Assembly (NCBI GenBank): GCA_003136395.1
Contig: PLEH01000151.1
Span: forward strand, 7,871-52,614
From: Phenylobacterium sp.
GTDB taxonomy: Bacteria > Pseudomonadota > Alphaproteobacteria > Caulobacterales > Caulobacteraceae
Reading direction: 5' to 3'
DNA length: 44,744 nucleotides
Positions within the stretch are counted from its first letter, which is position 1; each line of letters begins with the position of its first letter. A program made the translations under genes and the position numbers. Shown here in pieces: positions 8,003 to 17,229 of this stretch. The notes under the pieces were generated by a model that was given only the letters and a program-made list of their open reading frames with translations, did no database searches and was not told the DNA's origin.

Positions 8003-10426
8003 TTAGAGGGCCGCCGGATTGATGCCGCTCGCCTGCAATCGAGCCCTGACCTTGGCCGGGTCAGCCCCACGCGCAATAGCCGAGCGGGCTTCATTGAGCA
8101 TGGCGGCTTGAGGATTGTTTCCGTTGACGGGGCCACCACCGAAGGTCGGGATATTCGATTCCGGATAGGAGGGCGGCGGAGCGCCCGCCATCGGCACAAG
8201 GTCAGGGATCAGGTCTTCGCGGCTGACGCCGTAGCGGGCCGCGTCGTGATCGACCTTTTTCAAGACCGGCTGGAGCTGTTCCCAATGCGATTGAACATTG
8301 GCCTGGGCGATATTCAGCAAGGCGTTGCGGCCTTGGGCGCTCAGATGGCCGCCGTGATTCATGACGCTGGAAACTTCGCCCTGGAGCCAATCCGGCCAGC
8401 CGACTTCTTTCGCGTATTGCTCGATCATGTTCGGGCGGATCGCGACCGTGGGATTTACGGTCTTGCCGGCGTTCTCGATCATTCCAAGGTCCGCGAAGCC
8501 GCCCGTTTGCTTGTTCAGGTTCTGCATCGCGGAGAGGTAGCCGCGCCCGAGGACGTAGTTTTTGTAGGGCTCCAGACCCGTGACCTGGGCTGTGTAAGCC
8601 ATTTGCTCTTTCGGGCCGAAGGGGTCCGGCGCGGTCGGCATGATCTTGCCATCGGCCCCGATGGCGTACCCGTTGCGGTCGCCGGGTTGGATGCCCCAGG
8701 CCGCGCGCTCTTTCGGATCGATCAGCGCGCGAGGTTGTCCCCCCGCGATGGACACGTAACCGCCCGTCGTCGCGTCGAACACCTTCCCTTCAGGAACCGG
8801 GCCTTGAACGCCCGGAATTGCGGAATGTGTCACAACGCCGGTCGGGGCCTGTTGCGCGAAGTCTGACGGAGAGCGTCCGGCAATGGTCCGCGTCATGGCC
8901 TCAGGCGGCAGAGCGCCGACCTTCACATTGCCCGGATGGTAAGGGTCGATCCAGGCCGGGAGGCCGTTGACCGTCTGCGATTCGTATTTGAATTGCTCGG
9001 CTAGCTTCTCCTGCAGGGCCTGAGCATAGGCGATCCCGTGTTCCCGCATCGCCGGGTCTGGAGAGGTCAGATATTGACGCAGGAGCTGCTTTTGCTGGGC
9101 GGTAGCCTGGAGCGGTGAAGGCGGCGCTTGCGGGACGCCCTGAGGGCTCGGCGGCGGCATCGCAGAAGGCGGAGGCGGCGCGGGCGCGGGAGAGGCGGGC
9201 GCGCCTTGCGGGGCGGCGAACGGCTGCGCACCCATACCCATCGCGCCAAGGTCAGCCGGCGGGGCAGCTCCGGATGGCCCTTGGTCAACGGCGTCAGGAC
9301 CGGCGGGCGCACCTGGCGCACCTGGCGCAGCGCCATTCTGGGCGAGCTGCGGGTTGCCGCCGAAGAAGACGTGATTTCCGATCCGCTGGCCTTGGCCCTG
9401 CGCCCACGCCGGCAGAGGACGCCCGGCGCGTCCGGCCCAGCCGTTGACTTGAAGCTCCGGATTCAGGAACGCCATCGCGCCCCCGGTTGGGTCGGGAATC
9501 TGGCCGCCGATCACGCCATCGGCGATTTGACTTGCGACGGCAAGCGCGCGCGGATCGGGCTGGACGCCGCGCTGGATGGCCTCGAATTGATGCGGCTGAT
9601 AGACGATATCCGACAGGCTCTTGGCCCCGCCGTAGCCGCTCCGGTAGCGGTTGAGGGCCACATGCGCCGCCGCCGCCATTCCAACGGGACCCTCGCCGCC
9701 CGCCTCGACGGCCACCATACGAGCAAGGGCGTCTCGATCTTGCGGGCTGACCTGGCCAACCGCAGGGCTCGCCTGCGGCGCAGACTGCGAAGGCGCGTCC
9801 GTCAGGTATGGGGCGGGCGAGGACTGAGCGCCGGCCATAGCGGGATCATCTGAGGCGGCAGGCGCTTGTGGCGCCAACGGCGGCGGGGCCGGGCCGCTTC
9901 GGGCGGGGGCGCCATATGCGTCCGTGCCGAGCTGCACTCCGTCCGTTTTCGTGGGATCGGAGACCGCTGGCGGTGTCACCGGGTTAGCCGCCGTTGACGG
10001 CGGGATTGCGGATTGCGGCGGCGGGGCGTTCGCGGGAGCGCCCCCGCCGAAGGTGTTGCGGATGGCCTGAATGATTGAGTTGCCCGCCGCCGGAGCTGGC
10101 ATTGGCGCAGCGGGCGGGATCACTTCGGAGGAGTCCATTCCGAGGCCCGTGATCGCCGCAGCGATCCGCCGGCTCTGATCTGCGCCATAGGACGCCGCAA
10201 GGTCTTGCTGGGATCGCCGGAAGCCCGATTGGGCGATGGCGTCCGCGCCCAGGCGCGCCAGAAGCTCGCCGGGCGAATGAATGTTCTGCGACTCCGCGCT
10301 CATCTGCCGAAGCGCTTCGGCCAAGTACTGTGACCGCGTAATGGCCGCCGCCGTGCTCGGCGTGTATTTGGTCGCTAGCCCCAGCGTTGCGGGGGTCGGA
10401 ACGGGCGTGACAGGACCGGCCATCAA
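8003..10426 (-). CDS. Virion-associated protein with SleB/Hydrolase_2-like cell wall hydrolase domain
   Basis: DRDALARMVAVEAGGEGPVGMAAAAHVALNRYRSG...VYQPHQFEAIQRG...GGAMAFLNP...GNHVFFGG is the typical SleB-type signature; long Pro/Gln-rich regions. Confidence 0.8.
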   Translation of the reverse strand: MMAGPVTPVPTPATLGLATKYTPSTAAAITRSQYLAEALRQMSAESQNIHSPGELLARLGADAIAQSGFRRSQQDLAASYGADQSRRIAAAITGLGMDSSEVIPPAAPMPAPAAGNSIIQAIRNTFGGGAPANAPPPQSAIPPSTAANPVTPPAVSDPTKTDGVQLGTDAYGAPARSGPAPPPLAPQAPAASDDPAMAGAQSSPAPYLTDAPSQSAPQASPAVGQVSPQDRDALARMVAVEAGGEGPVGMAAAAHVALNRYRSGYGGAKSLSDIVYQPHQFEAIQRGVQPDPRALAVASQIADGVIGGQIPDPTGGAMAFLNPELQVNGWAGRAGRPLPAWAQGQGQRIGNHVFFGGNPQLAQNGAAPGAPGAPAGPDAVDQGPSGAAPPADLGAMGMGAQPFAAPQGAPASPAPAPPPPSAMPPPSPQGVPQAPPSPLQATAQQKQLLRQYLTSPDPAMREHGIAYAQALQEKLAEQFKYESQTVNGLPAWIDPYHPGNVKVGALPPEAMTRTIAGRSPSDFAQQAPTGVVTHSAIPGVQGPVPEGKVFDATTGGYVSIAGGQPRALIDPKERAAWGIQPGDRNGYAIGADGKIMPTAPDPFGPKEQMAYTAQVTGLEPYKNYVLGRGYLSAMQNLNKQTGGFADLGMIENAGKTVNPTVAIRPNMIEQYAKEVGWPDWLQGEVSSVMNHGGHLSAQGRNALLNIAQANVQSHWEQLQPVLKKVDHDAARYGVSREDLIPDLVPMAGAPPPSYPESNIPTFGGGPVNGNNPQAAMLNEARSAIARGADPAKVRARLQASGINPAAL

Positions 10427-11136
10427 TGCACCGATGCGCCAGATCGGCGAACGCCGGCCATAAGGCTCTGAACGTAGTGGATGGAAGATCCCACCGAGGC
10501 CGGAGCGTCCAACGCACGCGCCACAATCCCCGCGCCGGCCAGGGCGTCGCAGGAAACGCTCAGAGGCCGACCGATCGACACGGGCGGTTGATCTGCGCCG
10601 AACGAAAACACCGCAGACGTTCGCCTATCGTCGGCCCATACGAGAATGACGGTCGCCGAGGCGGTCTCGCCAGCATCCCGCACAATCAATGTCCGGGTCA
10701 TGGCGTACAGATTGTCAGCGGAGACGGAGAGAAACCGCCCGAGCTGGCCGCCGAGCGTGGGGGCCGAAAGGGTCGCCAGGATCGGGTCTGCCAAGAGCCG
10801 CGAGGCAGGCCACGCCGTATCCGTGCGGCCATCGGTGAATGACGCGCTGCGCAGCGGAAGCGCGCCGAGGGTCTGAGCATCGGGCGCGGTGAGAGCAAGC
10901 GCGATGATCTCGCCCGCCAGATCGGGGCCGAAGGTCGTTTCGTCGCCGGCATCGGCTCCAGTGATCGCCGCGAACGCAGATCGGGCGCTCATTCCGATGG
11001 CCTGCGAAAAATTCGTGGCAACCGCCACCTCGAACGCGGCCATCGTGAAGGCCGACCCCGCATCCGACGCGATCCGGGGCGGATCGAGCCGAACGGCGGG
11101 GGGCGGAGAGGTTCCGGCTTCGGTGGTGGTCCGCAC
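10423..11136 (-). CDS. Hypothetical phage structural protein (GTG start)
   Basis: 237-aa ORF, 4-nt overlap with the downstream hydrolase gene; downstream of 35-bp repeat copy 2. Confidence 0.6.
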   Translation of the reverse strand: MRTTTEAGTSPPPAVRLDPPRIASDAGSAFTMAAFEVAVATNFSQAIGMSARSAFAAITGADAGDETTFGPDLAGEIIALALTAPDAQTLGALPLRSASFTDGRTDTAWPASRLLADPILATLSAPTLGGQLGRFLSVSADNLYAMTRTLIVRDAGETASATVILVWADDRRTSAVFSFGADQPPVSIGRPLSVSCDALAGAGIVARALDAPASVGSSIHYVQSLMAGVRRSGASVH

Positions 11137-11181
11137 TTTCCGACATGCTCCAAGGTCAGGAGTAAATTACATCGCCGGGAA

Positions 11182-11216
11182 GGGTTCTCAGCGGATGCGC
11201 CAAGGGCTGCGGCGGC
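11182..11216. repeat. 35-bp perfect direct repeat, copy 2
   Basis: Identical to 3328-3362, same orientation, in the divergent intergenic region. Confidence 0.95.
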
Positions 11217-11297
11217 CCGGCGTTGGCAGCCGAGCCTTGGCCCTATCATTCGCGCTGCGGAAGGAAGACGCTGCCGGTACAACTTGAGGGGGCCGCT

Positions 11298-11726
11298 ATG
11301 CGAGCAGGGATCATATTGGCGGGGTTGATCGGCGTGAGCCTGGTGACGGCCACGCCGAGCGACGCGGGGACCACTTACGCGACCTACGAGGGCAAGGACT
11401 CGATCACCGAAGGCCAGGGCGGCACGAAGGTCACCGCGGACGGCGTGGACTTCTGGACCACCGGGACGCCGCCCCACCGCTATCAGATCCTCGGAATCCT
11501 CACCGACACGCGCGGCATGGGGCTGTTGAGCGGCGAAGCGATCGGCAACGGCGGATTGGCAAAGCGGGTGAAGGAACTCGGCGGCAGCGCCGTCGTGGTC
11601 CTGGGCCGCGATACCCAGATCAAGGGCGCTATGGTCATCGGCGGAAATGTCGGATTAGCCCGGCGCGCCACCACGCAGATGCTGGTGGTCAAGTATTTGA
11701 CCGACCCGGAGCCCACGCATCCGTGA
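11298..11726 (+). CDS. Secreted/periplasmic hypothetical protein, cargo candidate
   Basis: ATG after GAGGGGG-like RBS; signal peptide MRAGIILAGLIGVSLVTATPSDAG; ~142 aa. Confidence 0.7.
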   Translation: MRAGIILAGLIGVSLVTATPSDAGTTYATYEGKDSITEGQGGTKVTADGVDFWTTGTPPHRYQILGILTDTRGMGLLSGEAIGNGGLAKRVKELGGSAVVVLGRDTQIKGAMVIGGNVGLARRATTQMLVVKYLTDPEPTHP

Positions 11727-11902
11727 CGCCTGCGAAGCTCGAACTCCTGACCCGCTATCGCCTTTTGGCGGAAGAGATGCGCCGGGCGGTCGAAATCCAG
11801 GGAGCCGACGACGAGGCGTCGGTCGTGCTCCGCGAAGCGGCTGAACGGCTGGAGGGTGTAGTTGCCCGCAACGACCCAGACGGACTATCGGTGGTCGGCT
11901 AA
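11723..11902 (+). CDS. 59-aa hypothetical protein, GTG start, coupled to upstream gene
   Basis: Hand-read: (GTG)TPAKLELLTRYRLLAEEMRRAVEIQGADDEASVVLREAAERLEGVVARNDPDGLSVVG*; GTGA overlap with preceding stop. Confidence 0.55.
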   Translation: MTPAKLELLTRYRLLAEEMRRAVEIQGADDEASVVLREAAERLEGVVARNDPDGLSVVG

Positions 11903-11944
11903 CCCAGTTGCGCCGGAGGCGTTGGCGAGGGGCATCAATGCCGC

Positions 11945-12367
11945 TTAGGGATAGGTGTCCAGGCCCGAAACCCATCCACGCCCACGCGCGAGGCACGCTC
12001 TGGCGCTCACCACCACCAAGTAGGCGTACTCGCGATAGTACTCTGTGGAAGCCGGCACGCTGGGGCTTATCGCTCGTTCCGCACTCGTCGCCATGGACGC
12101 CTCGATGCCGCACTGCGCCATGACGGCTTCAACCACCGCTGAGGCATCGTCCCCGCTGGCGCTAAGGCGGTAGCCCACCGTCTGGGCGCATCCTTTGAAA
12201 TTCCTCACCGAGGCGGTGAAGACCTGGGAGTAGTCCTTGGAGTCGATCGGGACCCGAACGAATGGCCCCCGCGCGCACTCTGCTTGGCGATCCTGAGCTT
12301 GCGCCAACGCGCAGGTCGGAAGGGAAAGGAGGAGGAGCGCTGCCGACGCCACGGCAAGTGAGTGCAT
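11945..12367 (-). CDS. Secreted hypothetical protein
   Basis: From MHSLAVASAALLLLSLPTCALAQ signal peptide; four Cys in mature part. Confidence 0.65.
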   Translation of the reverse strand: MHSLAVASAALLLLSLPTCALAQAQDRQAECARGPFVRVPIDSKDYSQVFTASVRNFKGCAQTVGYRLSASGDDASAVVEAVMAQCGIEASMATSAERAISPSVPASTEYYREYAYLVVVSARACLARGRGWVSGLDTYP

Positions 12368-12424
12368 GAGCCTGATCCCCCCGTTTCGCGTCTCCTGTCC
12401 ATTGGGGTAGCGCTTCACGCAAGG

Positions 12425-13459
12425 TCAAGGCCACGCGTGAAGCGCGTCGGTCAGATCGCCCTCAACATCTGCCGACTGACTTTCAACATCTGGGCGATTT
12501 CCCGCCGCGCCGCCTTCGCCTCGTGCGTCCACGCCCCGCCGCGCCAGTTCCCGTTCCTCGGGCCGTGGGGCGCTCCCGGGCTCGATCCGCCGTGCATCCT
12601 GCACCGCTTCCGTCCCTTCACCGCGGGCGACTGGCATGGCGTGCCCTGCCGCGTCCGGGCCCCACACCTGCACGCCCGGTGCAAACGGGAGACGGGCGAT
12701 GGGGTCGGCTGCATGGGCTTGAGTGGAGATTTCTCCGGCTCCCCGCCCCCCTCCCGCGATGTCCCCGATGACGTTCTGGCTGCCGCGAGCGTCGACATAG
12801 ATGTACCTCACTTCGACCTGCTGCTTCCCGCCGCTGCGGAGCTTCGAAAGGGCTTCGACCTGGGCTGCGAAGGTCCGTTGGAGTTTCACGGCCAAGGAGC
12901 CGTAGAGCGCGAGCTTATCTGTCGTATCGGCCTGGCTAGCGCCTCGGATCATGTCGAGCGTAAGTTGGTGGTTGCCGGCCATCTGCATCGCCAGGGCGCC
13001 CTCCAACTCATCTCTCGGGGCGATTGCCGCCATTAGGTGCAGCGCGCCGTTGCCTCGGGATGCGTTGTTATCGATGGTCCGGCCGCCAACCAAACCCAGG
13101 AGGTCGTTCATGCGCTCGTTAGCCGAATAGACACTATCCGCGCCGAGCGCGGCGGTTGCCACCAACTGCCCGAGGAACTTGTCCTGATCCTTGCCCAAGC
13201 CGACCTTCACCTTGCCGGGCTCTCCGGTAGGCGTGAAGCGCGCGCGCCGCGACCGAGCGCTGACCGTGCGACCCGCCTCTGCTGCAGCCGCGCTTGCTCC
13301 GCTCCGCTGATCGTAGGCGTGCAATTCCCCCTTGGCGACGTGCGGCAGATGCTCCGGGTCGATGTTGGCGAGGTGAGGTATCGGGTCCGACGACGCCCGC
13401 ACGCGCTTTGCCCGACCGGTCTTCCTCGGTGGTTCTTGGGCTTTGATCGGGCGCGTCAT
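12425..13459 (-). CDS. Phage/mobile-element hypothetical protein (YSANERMNDLL...LQRTFAAQVEAL...VEVRYIYVDARGSQNVIG family)
   Basis: Conserved-looking block to about GSQNVIGDI; ATG overlaps upstream stop (ATGA); C-terminal third overlaps the HGG gene in another frame. Confidence 0.65.
   Translation of the reverse strand: MTRPIKAQEPPRKTGRAKRVRASSDPIPHLANIDPEHLPHVAKGELHAYDQRSGASAAAAEAGRTVSARSRRARFTPTGEPGKVKVGLGKDQDKFLGQLVATAALGADSVYSANERMNDLLGLVGGRTIDNNASRGNGALHLMAAIAPRDELEGALAMQMAGNHQLTLDMIRGASQADTTDKLALYGSLAVKLQRTFAAQVEALSKLRSGGKQQVEVRYIYVDARGSQNVIGDIAGGGRGAGEISTQAHAADPIARLPFAPGVQVWGPDAAGHAMPVARGEGTEAVQDARRIEPGSAPRPEERELARRGVDARGEGGAAGNRPDVESQSADVEGDLTDALHAWP
12451..12798 (-). CDS. HGG-motif small mobile-element protein (nested, out of frame; alternative ATG at 12714)
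   Basis: CGARTRQGTPCQSPAVKGRKRCRMHGGSSPGAPHGPRNGNWRGGAWTHEAKAARREI, a motif common in alphaproteobacterial prophages. Confidence 0.7.
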   Translation of the reverse strand: MSTLAAARTSSGTSREGGGEPEKSPLKPMQPTPSPVSRLHRACRCGARTRQGTPCQSPAVKGRKRCRMHGGSSPGAPHGPRNGNWRGGAWTHEAKAARREIAQMLKVSRQMLRAI

Positions 13460-14013
13460 TCAGGTCCCCTGAGCTCAATCGCTGACGCCCAGTCGTCAAC
13501 ACAGCGCATCAGTTCTGCGCCAACGTCTCGCATCACGCTCCTGGTGGCAGCCAGTCCTTCGGGACTTAGAGCGAACCCGCTGGCCGTGCGGATCGAGCCG
13601 AAGAATTGCTCGATCTGCCCGGCCATCTCCGCGATCTGGCTGGCGTTCAATCTGCGGTGCGGATTCATCTGCGTCCCAAGGTCGCGCGCGCCGATCTCCT
13701 GTCCATCGGCGAGGAACAGGATCGCCAGCATCCGCGCGAGATCATCGGGCAGGCCGGTTCCCGCGCTCAGGAACGCGGCCAAGCTCGCGCGAGTGATCGG
13801 CCAGCCGCCGCGCGGCATAACCCGCGCCTCTAGTGCGGCGTCCAGGAGTTGGCGGCCCACCGATGCCGGCAATTCCGGGGGCGCGCCATCGCCGTCCAGG
13901 GCCGGGAGGGGCGAGCGGCCGGGCTCTAGGGGCGCAACCGCCGGAGACCACCGGATCGGGCCGGGGGCGCTGCTTTCGGTGCTCAGATCAGCCGACACGA
14001 TGAATCTCCGCAC
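13456..14013 (-). CDS. Hypothetical phage protein
   Basis: 185-aa ORF in operon with overlapping start/stop. Confidence 0.6.
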   Translation of the reverse strand: MRRFIVSADLSTESSAPGPIRWSPAVAPLEPGRSPLPALDGDGAPPELPASVGRQLLDAALEARVMPRGGWPITRASLAAFLSAGTGLPDDLARMLAILFLADGQEIGARDLGTQMNPHRRLNASQIAEMAGQIEQFFGSIRTASGFALSPEGLAATRSVMRDVGAELMRCVDDWASAIELRGPE

Positions 14014-14028
14014 AGGTCACGCGCCGCC

Positions 14029-15036
14029 TCACGTCGCCACCCGCAGCAAGAGCGGCGCTGGCGCCATGCATCCGGGCTCGCCGGGCTTTGGACCCATCGA
14101 GGGCGACCAAGCTCCGTCCCGCTCGAAATTGGCGAGCGCCACGGCCCAAACGTCATCAGTCCATACGGCCACGTCCACGGCTGGCGTTGCGCCGTTGTTT
14201 CGCTTGGCGAGGGCCTTGGCGGCGGCGCTGAGATAGCTTTGCGGGTCGGCGGTTCCCGTGCCCTCGGCGCGCACCACCGCCGGCAACAGGTCGCGAGGCT
14301 CTAGGCCATGATCCCGCAAGAGCTTGCCGAATAGCTGGCGCGCGTTGGCGTCGGACGTTCTCCCGGCCCTGGCGATCAGCGCCGGACCCCTTCGCCAAGC
14401 CTCTTTGTTCGGGTCTTCCGGCGGCTCTGTCGCCCCTACTGGAAGTATATTCTCTTCCCTTCCCTTCTCTTGCGATCCCACCGGGACTCCCACCGGGACG
14501 CCACCGGGATCGGATCGGGACGGCTTTTCGCCACCGTCCGACTTGGGGTGACGGCGCACTTTCAGGAGGCCGCGCGCCTTCGGATTGAGCCGGTGCAACA
14601 GGTCCAGGGCTTCCGCCAAGTCTGCGTCCAGCGGCTCGCGGTCGAAGGGTTGGCCCCAGCGTTTCGCGTTCCCCATGCCGGAGGAAATCCGCGCGTTGAG
14701 CTTGTCAATCCAGCACTCTAGGGCCTTCTCCGCGATCACTGGATGATGCAACCGGCCATCGCTGCAAAGCACCCACTGACGAAGCGCCATGGACCGAACC
14801 TTGGCCCATTTCCGGGGATCTACTTTGGCCAGCCCGGCAAGCTCGCGCTCATCCTCGGGAAGCGAGCCGGCGGGGATTTGATGCCACGCCGCAGCCCACA
14901 GCATCACGGCGGCCATGAACTCGTCACCCGTCGCCGTGAGGGCCAATCGGGAATCCCGCAGCCTCACAACGTCTAGGAGCATGGACGGGAAGTCCCGCAG
15001 ATCGGCGCTGGCCGGAACAAATGCGGCGGGCGTCAT
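14029..15036 (-). CDS. DUF1376/YdaU-like phage replication-associated protein
   Basis: FPSMLLDVVRLRDSRLALTATGDEFMAAVMLWAAAWHQIPAGSLPEDERELAGLAKVD...; adjacent to DnaB with ATGA overlap. Confidence 0.7.
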   Translation of the reverse strand: MTPAAFVPASADLRDFPSMLLDVVRLRDSRLALTATGDEFMAAVMLWAAAWHQIPAGSLPEDERELAGLAKVDPRKWAKVRSMALRQWVLCSDGRLHHPVIAEKALECWIDKLNARISSGMGNAKRWGQPFDREPLDADLAEALDLLHRLNPKARGLLKVRRHPKSDGGEKPSRSDPGGVPVGVPVGSQEKGREENILPVGATEPPEDPNKEAWRRGPALIARAGRTSDANARQLFGKLLRDHGLEPRDLLPAVVRAEGTGTADPQSYLSAAAKALAKRNNGATPAVDVAVWTDDVWAVALANFERDGAWSPSMGPKPGEPGCMAPAPLLLRVAT

Positions 15037-16454
15037 GCGGCCACCTTTGAGCGAACCGCCGCACAGCCCACGTCGATGAAGCTTTCAACCTGCCCCGTCA
15101 GACCGTTGTTGTTCTTCGCCACGATCCATAGGAGCTGATTGCGGACGCGATCTAGCTTGGCCTCCCGCTGGGCGGCCTGGGCTGCGTCCTCGCCGTCTTC
15201 CGGGGGCCGCAGGTAGTAGGCGGGGCGCAACAGGAAGATCACCACGCGGGCGTCTTCCTCGATCTCCCCAGCCTGCCGCAGATCGGCCAGCGTCGGACGC
15301 TTGTCCTCGCCCCTGCCTTCAACGCCTCGGTTGAGCTGACATAGGGCGATCACCGGAACGCCCAGGCGCTTCGCCATGGCCGCCAGCGCGTGTGACACGT
15401 CCGCTGTTTCGGCGTGCTTCGAACCTTGGCGCTCCAGCTCCGGGCGGATCAGGCCGAGATGATCGACCACGATACAGCCGGGCTTGATACCCTTCCGCCG
15501 CCATCGTCCGAACGCCCGCCGGGCGGCTTGTTCCATCCTGGAGACGGTTAGCCCTGGCCGCGTGTCGAACAGGAGTGGCCAGCCCTCGGCGGTTTCCTTG
15601 GCCGCATCGAGCCGCCGCCATTCATCCACTGTGAGGCGGTTCTTTCGAGCCCGGTCAAAGGTCGGATTGTCCGATTGGCCGCAGTAGACGGGCGCTCGGC
15701 GGTCATAGGCCAGATCGCAGGCCAGTCGCAGGCCGATAGGTTCCTCGCCCATCTCCAGGGAGAAGAAGACCACGCCCAGGCCGCGCGCGGCGTTCGCCTT
15801 GGCGATCTGCAGCGCAACGGTGGATTTGCCCGAGCCGGGCCGACCACCGACAATCGCCAGCTCGCCCGCGTTGAAGCCGCCGAGCATTTCGTCAACCTCG
15901 GCGACGCCTGCAATGCAATCCGCCGTGCGATCCCGAGACCTCGCGCTGGTCATGGCCCCGGCGATCACCTGGGGGCCGTCCCGCCAATCCTCCTGCGCGC
16001 CCGAGCCGTCCGCCAATTCCGAAATGGTCCGCTCGGCGAAGCCTAGCAGGGTGTCGGCGTCTTCCTCGCCCGATGCGCTGGCCGCCGCGATTTCACCACC
16101 GGCCCGGATAAGCTCCCGCCGGGTGTGCAACGCCGCGATGGTCCTGGCATAGTCCGCCGCGTTCGCGGTCGGGGGCGCACGGTTCACAAGGTCCCCGAGG
16201 TACTGGCCACCGCCCAGATCGGCGAAGCCTTCATCGCCGGTGAAGCGGTGGGAGAAGAGGGCCGGGTCAGTCGCACGCCCGGCCTGGGCGTTGGCCCGGA
16301 TCACCTCGAAAAGCCGTTGATGAAACGGCTCGTAGAGCTGCGACGGCCTGACTAGGCCCTCCACCGCGAAGACGGCCTCGCGGTCGCAGAGCATGGCCCC
16401 GAGCAAGGCTTGTTCGGCCTCGATATTGACCGGCAATTGCGGGGGCGGGCTCAC
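15033..16454 (-). CDS. dnaB: Replicative DNA helicase, DnaB family
   Basis: LPVNIEAEQALLGAML N-domain, GGRPGSGKST Walker A, CIVVDHLGLI Walker B; GTG at 16454 overlaps the upstream TGA (ORF-track start is 16514). Confidence 0.9.
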   Translation of the reverse strand: MSPPPQLPVNIEAEQALLGAMLCDREAVFAVEGLVRPSQLYEPFHQRLFEVIRANAQAGRATDPALFSHRFTGDEGFADLGGGQYLGDLVNRAPPTANAADYARTIAALHTRRELIRAGGEIAAASASGEEDADTLLGFAERTISELADGSGAQEDWRDGPQVIAGAMTSARSRDRTADCIAGVAEVDEMLGGFNAGELAIVGGRPGSGKSTVALQIAKANAARGLGVVFFSLEMGEEPIGLRLACDLAYDRRAPVYCGQSDNPTFDRARKNRLTVDEWRRLDAAKETAEGWPLLFDTRPGLTVSRMEQAARRAFGRWRRKGIKPGCIVVDHLGLIRPELERQGSKHAETADVSHALAAMAKRLGVPVIALCQLNRGVEGRGEDKRPTLADLRQAGEIEEDARVVIFLLRPAYYLRPPEDGEDAAQAAQREAKLDRVRNQLLWIVAKNNNGLTGQVESFIDVGCAAVRSKVAA

Positions 16455-16948
16455 GCCGAACGCCCCGTCAATCGCCTGCGCCAGCCCTGCGGGGGCGGCC
16501 ACGGAACGCCCCAAAGGTCGAGTTGTTCGCGGGTCCAGCCGCCCGCCCCTGTCATGGCGGCTTCTACCTCTTCGTCATCCACCGTCACGCCGTCCGGTTG
16601 GCCGCCGACGTCCTTAGCGGCCTCCCGTTCGGCGCGTTCCTCTTCGGTCGCCAGCCGCCAGACAATCGCTTTGCAACCGCCCGCGGTGCGCCCGCGCTGG
16701 CCGGTGTCTTTGATCCTTCCGAGCCGCACAAGCTGAGAGCATCGAGGCCGAACAGATATCAACATGATGCGGTGTCCGGCCTCGATAATCCGGGCCGTGA
16801 TCGCCTCAGGGTGAGCCGGTCCTTTCGCCAGGGCGGCAAGGACAAGTTCGGCTTGGGTAGGCGCTCGGGGACGCACGGCAAGCGCCGCCTCCCGCGATGT
16901 TTCGGCGGTCGCCTGCCGTCGCCAACCGGGGGTCAGGGGATACGTCAT
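16451..16948 (-). CDS. Hypothetical phage protein, possible winged-helix fold
   Basis: 165 aa; TQAELVLAALAKGPAHPEAITARIIEAGHRI...RCSQLVRLGRI resembles a small wHTH. Confidence 0.55.
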   Translation of the reverse strand: MTYPLTPGWRRQATAETSREAALAVRPRAPTQAELVLAALAKGPAHPEAITARIIEAGHRIMLISVRPRCSQLVRLGRIKDTGQRGRTAGGCKAIVWRLATEEERAEREAAKDVGGQPDGVTVDDEEVEAAMTGAGGWTREQLDLWGVPWPPPQGWRRRLTGRSA

Positions 16949-17226
16949 GCGCCTGCCCTCCGCAGTTCAGCGGCGAGGCCGTCATACCTAAGCGCGGCCC
17001 GGCGCAATGATGGCGCGGCCTCGGGATATTTCGCGACGGCTTGGCGGCATCGAGCGGCGGCAAATTGAGCGCCATGGAGGCGCTTGCGAAGCGATTGCAA
17101 AAACGCCCCCGAGGGGCTAACCTTTTTGCGCTCGATGCCGCCAAGCTGAGCAATCTGTTGGGGCGCCGCCGTCGCTAGACGGTTGGCGCCCTTGCCGCTT
17201 CTAGGCGGCGGGGATTTGCGGGCCAT
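16945..17226 (-). CDS. Hypothetical phage protein
   Basis: 93-aa ORF, ATGA overlap with downstream gene. Confidence 0.55.
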   Translation of the reverse strand: MARKSPPPRSGKGANRLATAAPQQIAQLGGIERKKVSPSGAFLQSLRKRLHGAQFAAARCRQAVAKYPEAAPSLRRAALRYDGLAAELRRAGA

Positions 17227-17229
17227 GGC

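Noticed and set aside
9290-9335. GGCGCACCT tandem repetition
   Set aside because: Encodes APGAPGAPAG-type linker in the hydrolase protein; not a structured DNA repeat.
14475-14520. Imperfect ~12-bp tandem repeat (CCCACCGGGACT-like)
   Set aside because: In-frame GVPVGVPVG linker inside the DUF1376-like protein; ordinary coding low complexity.
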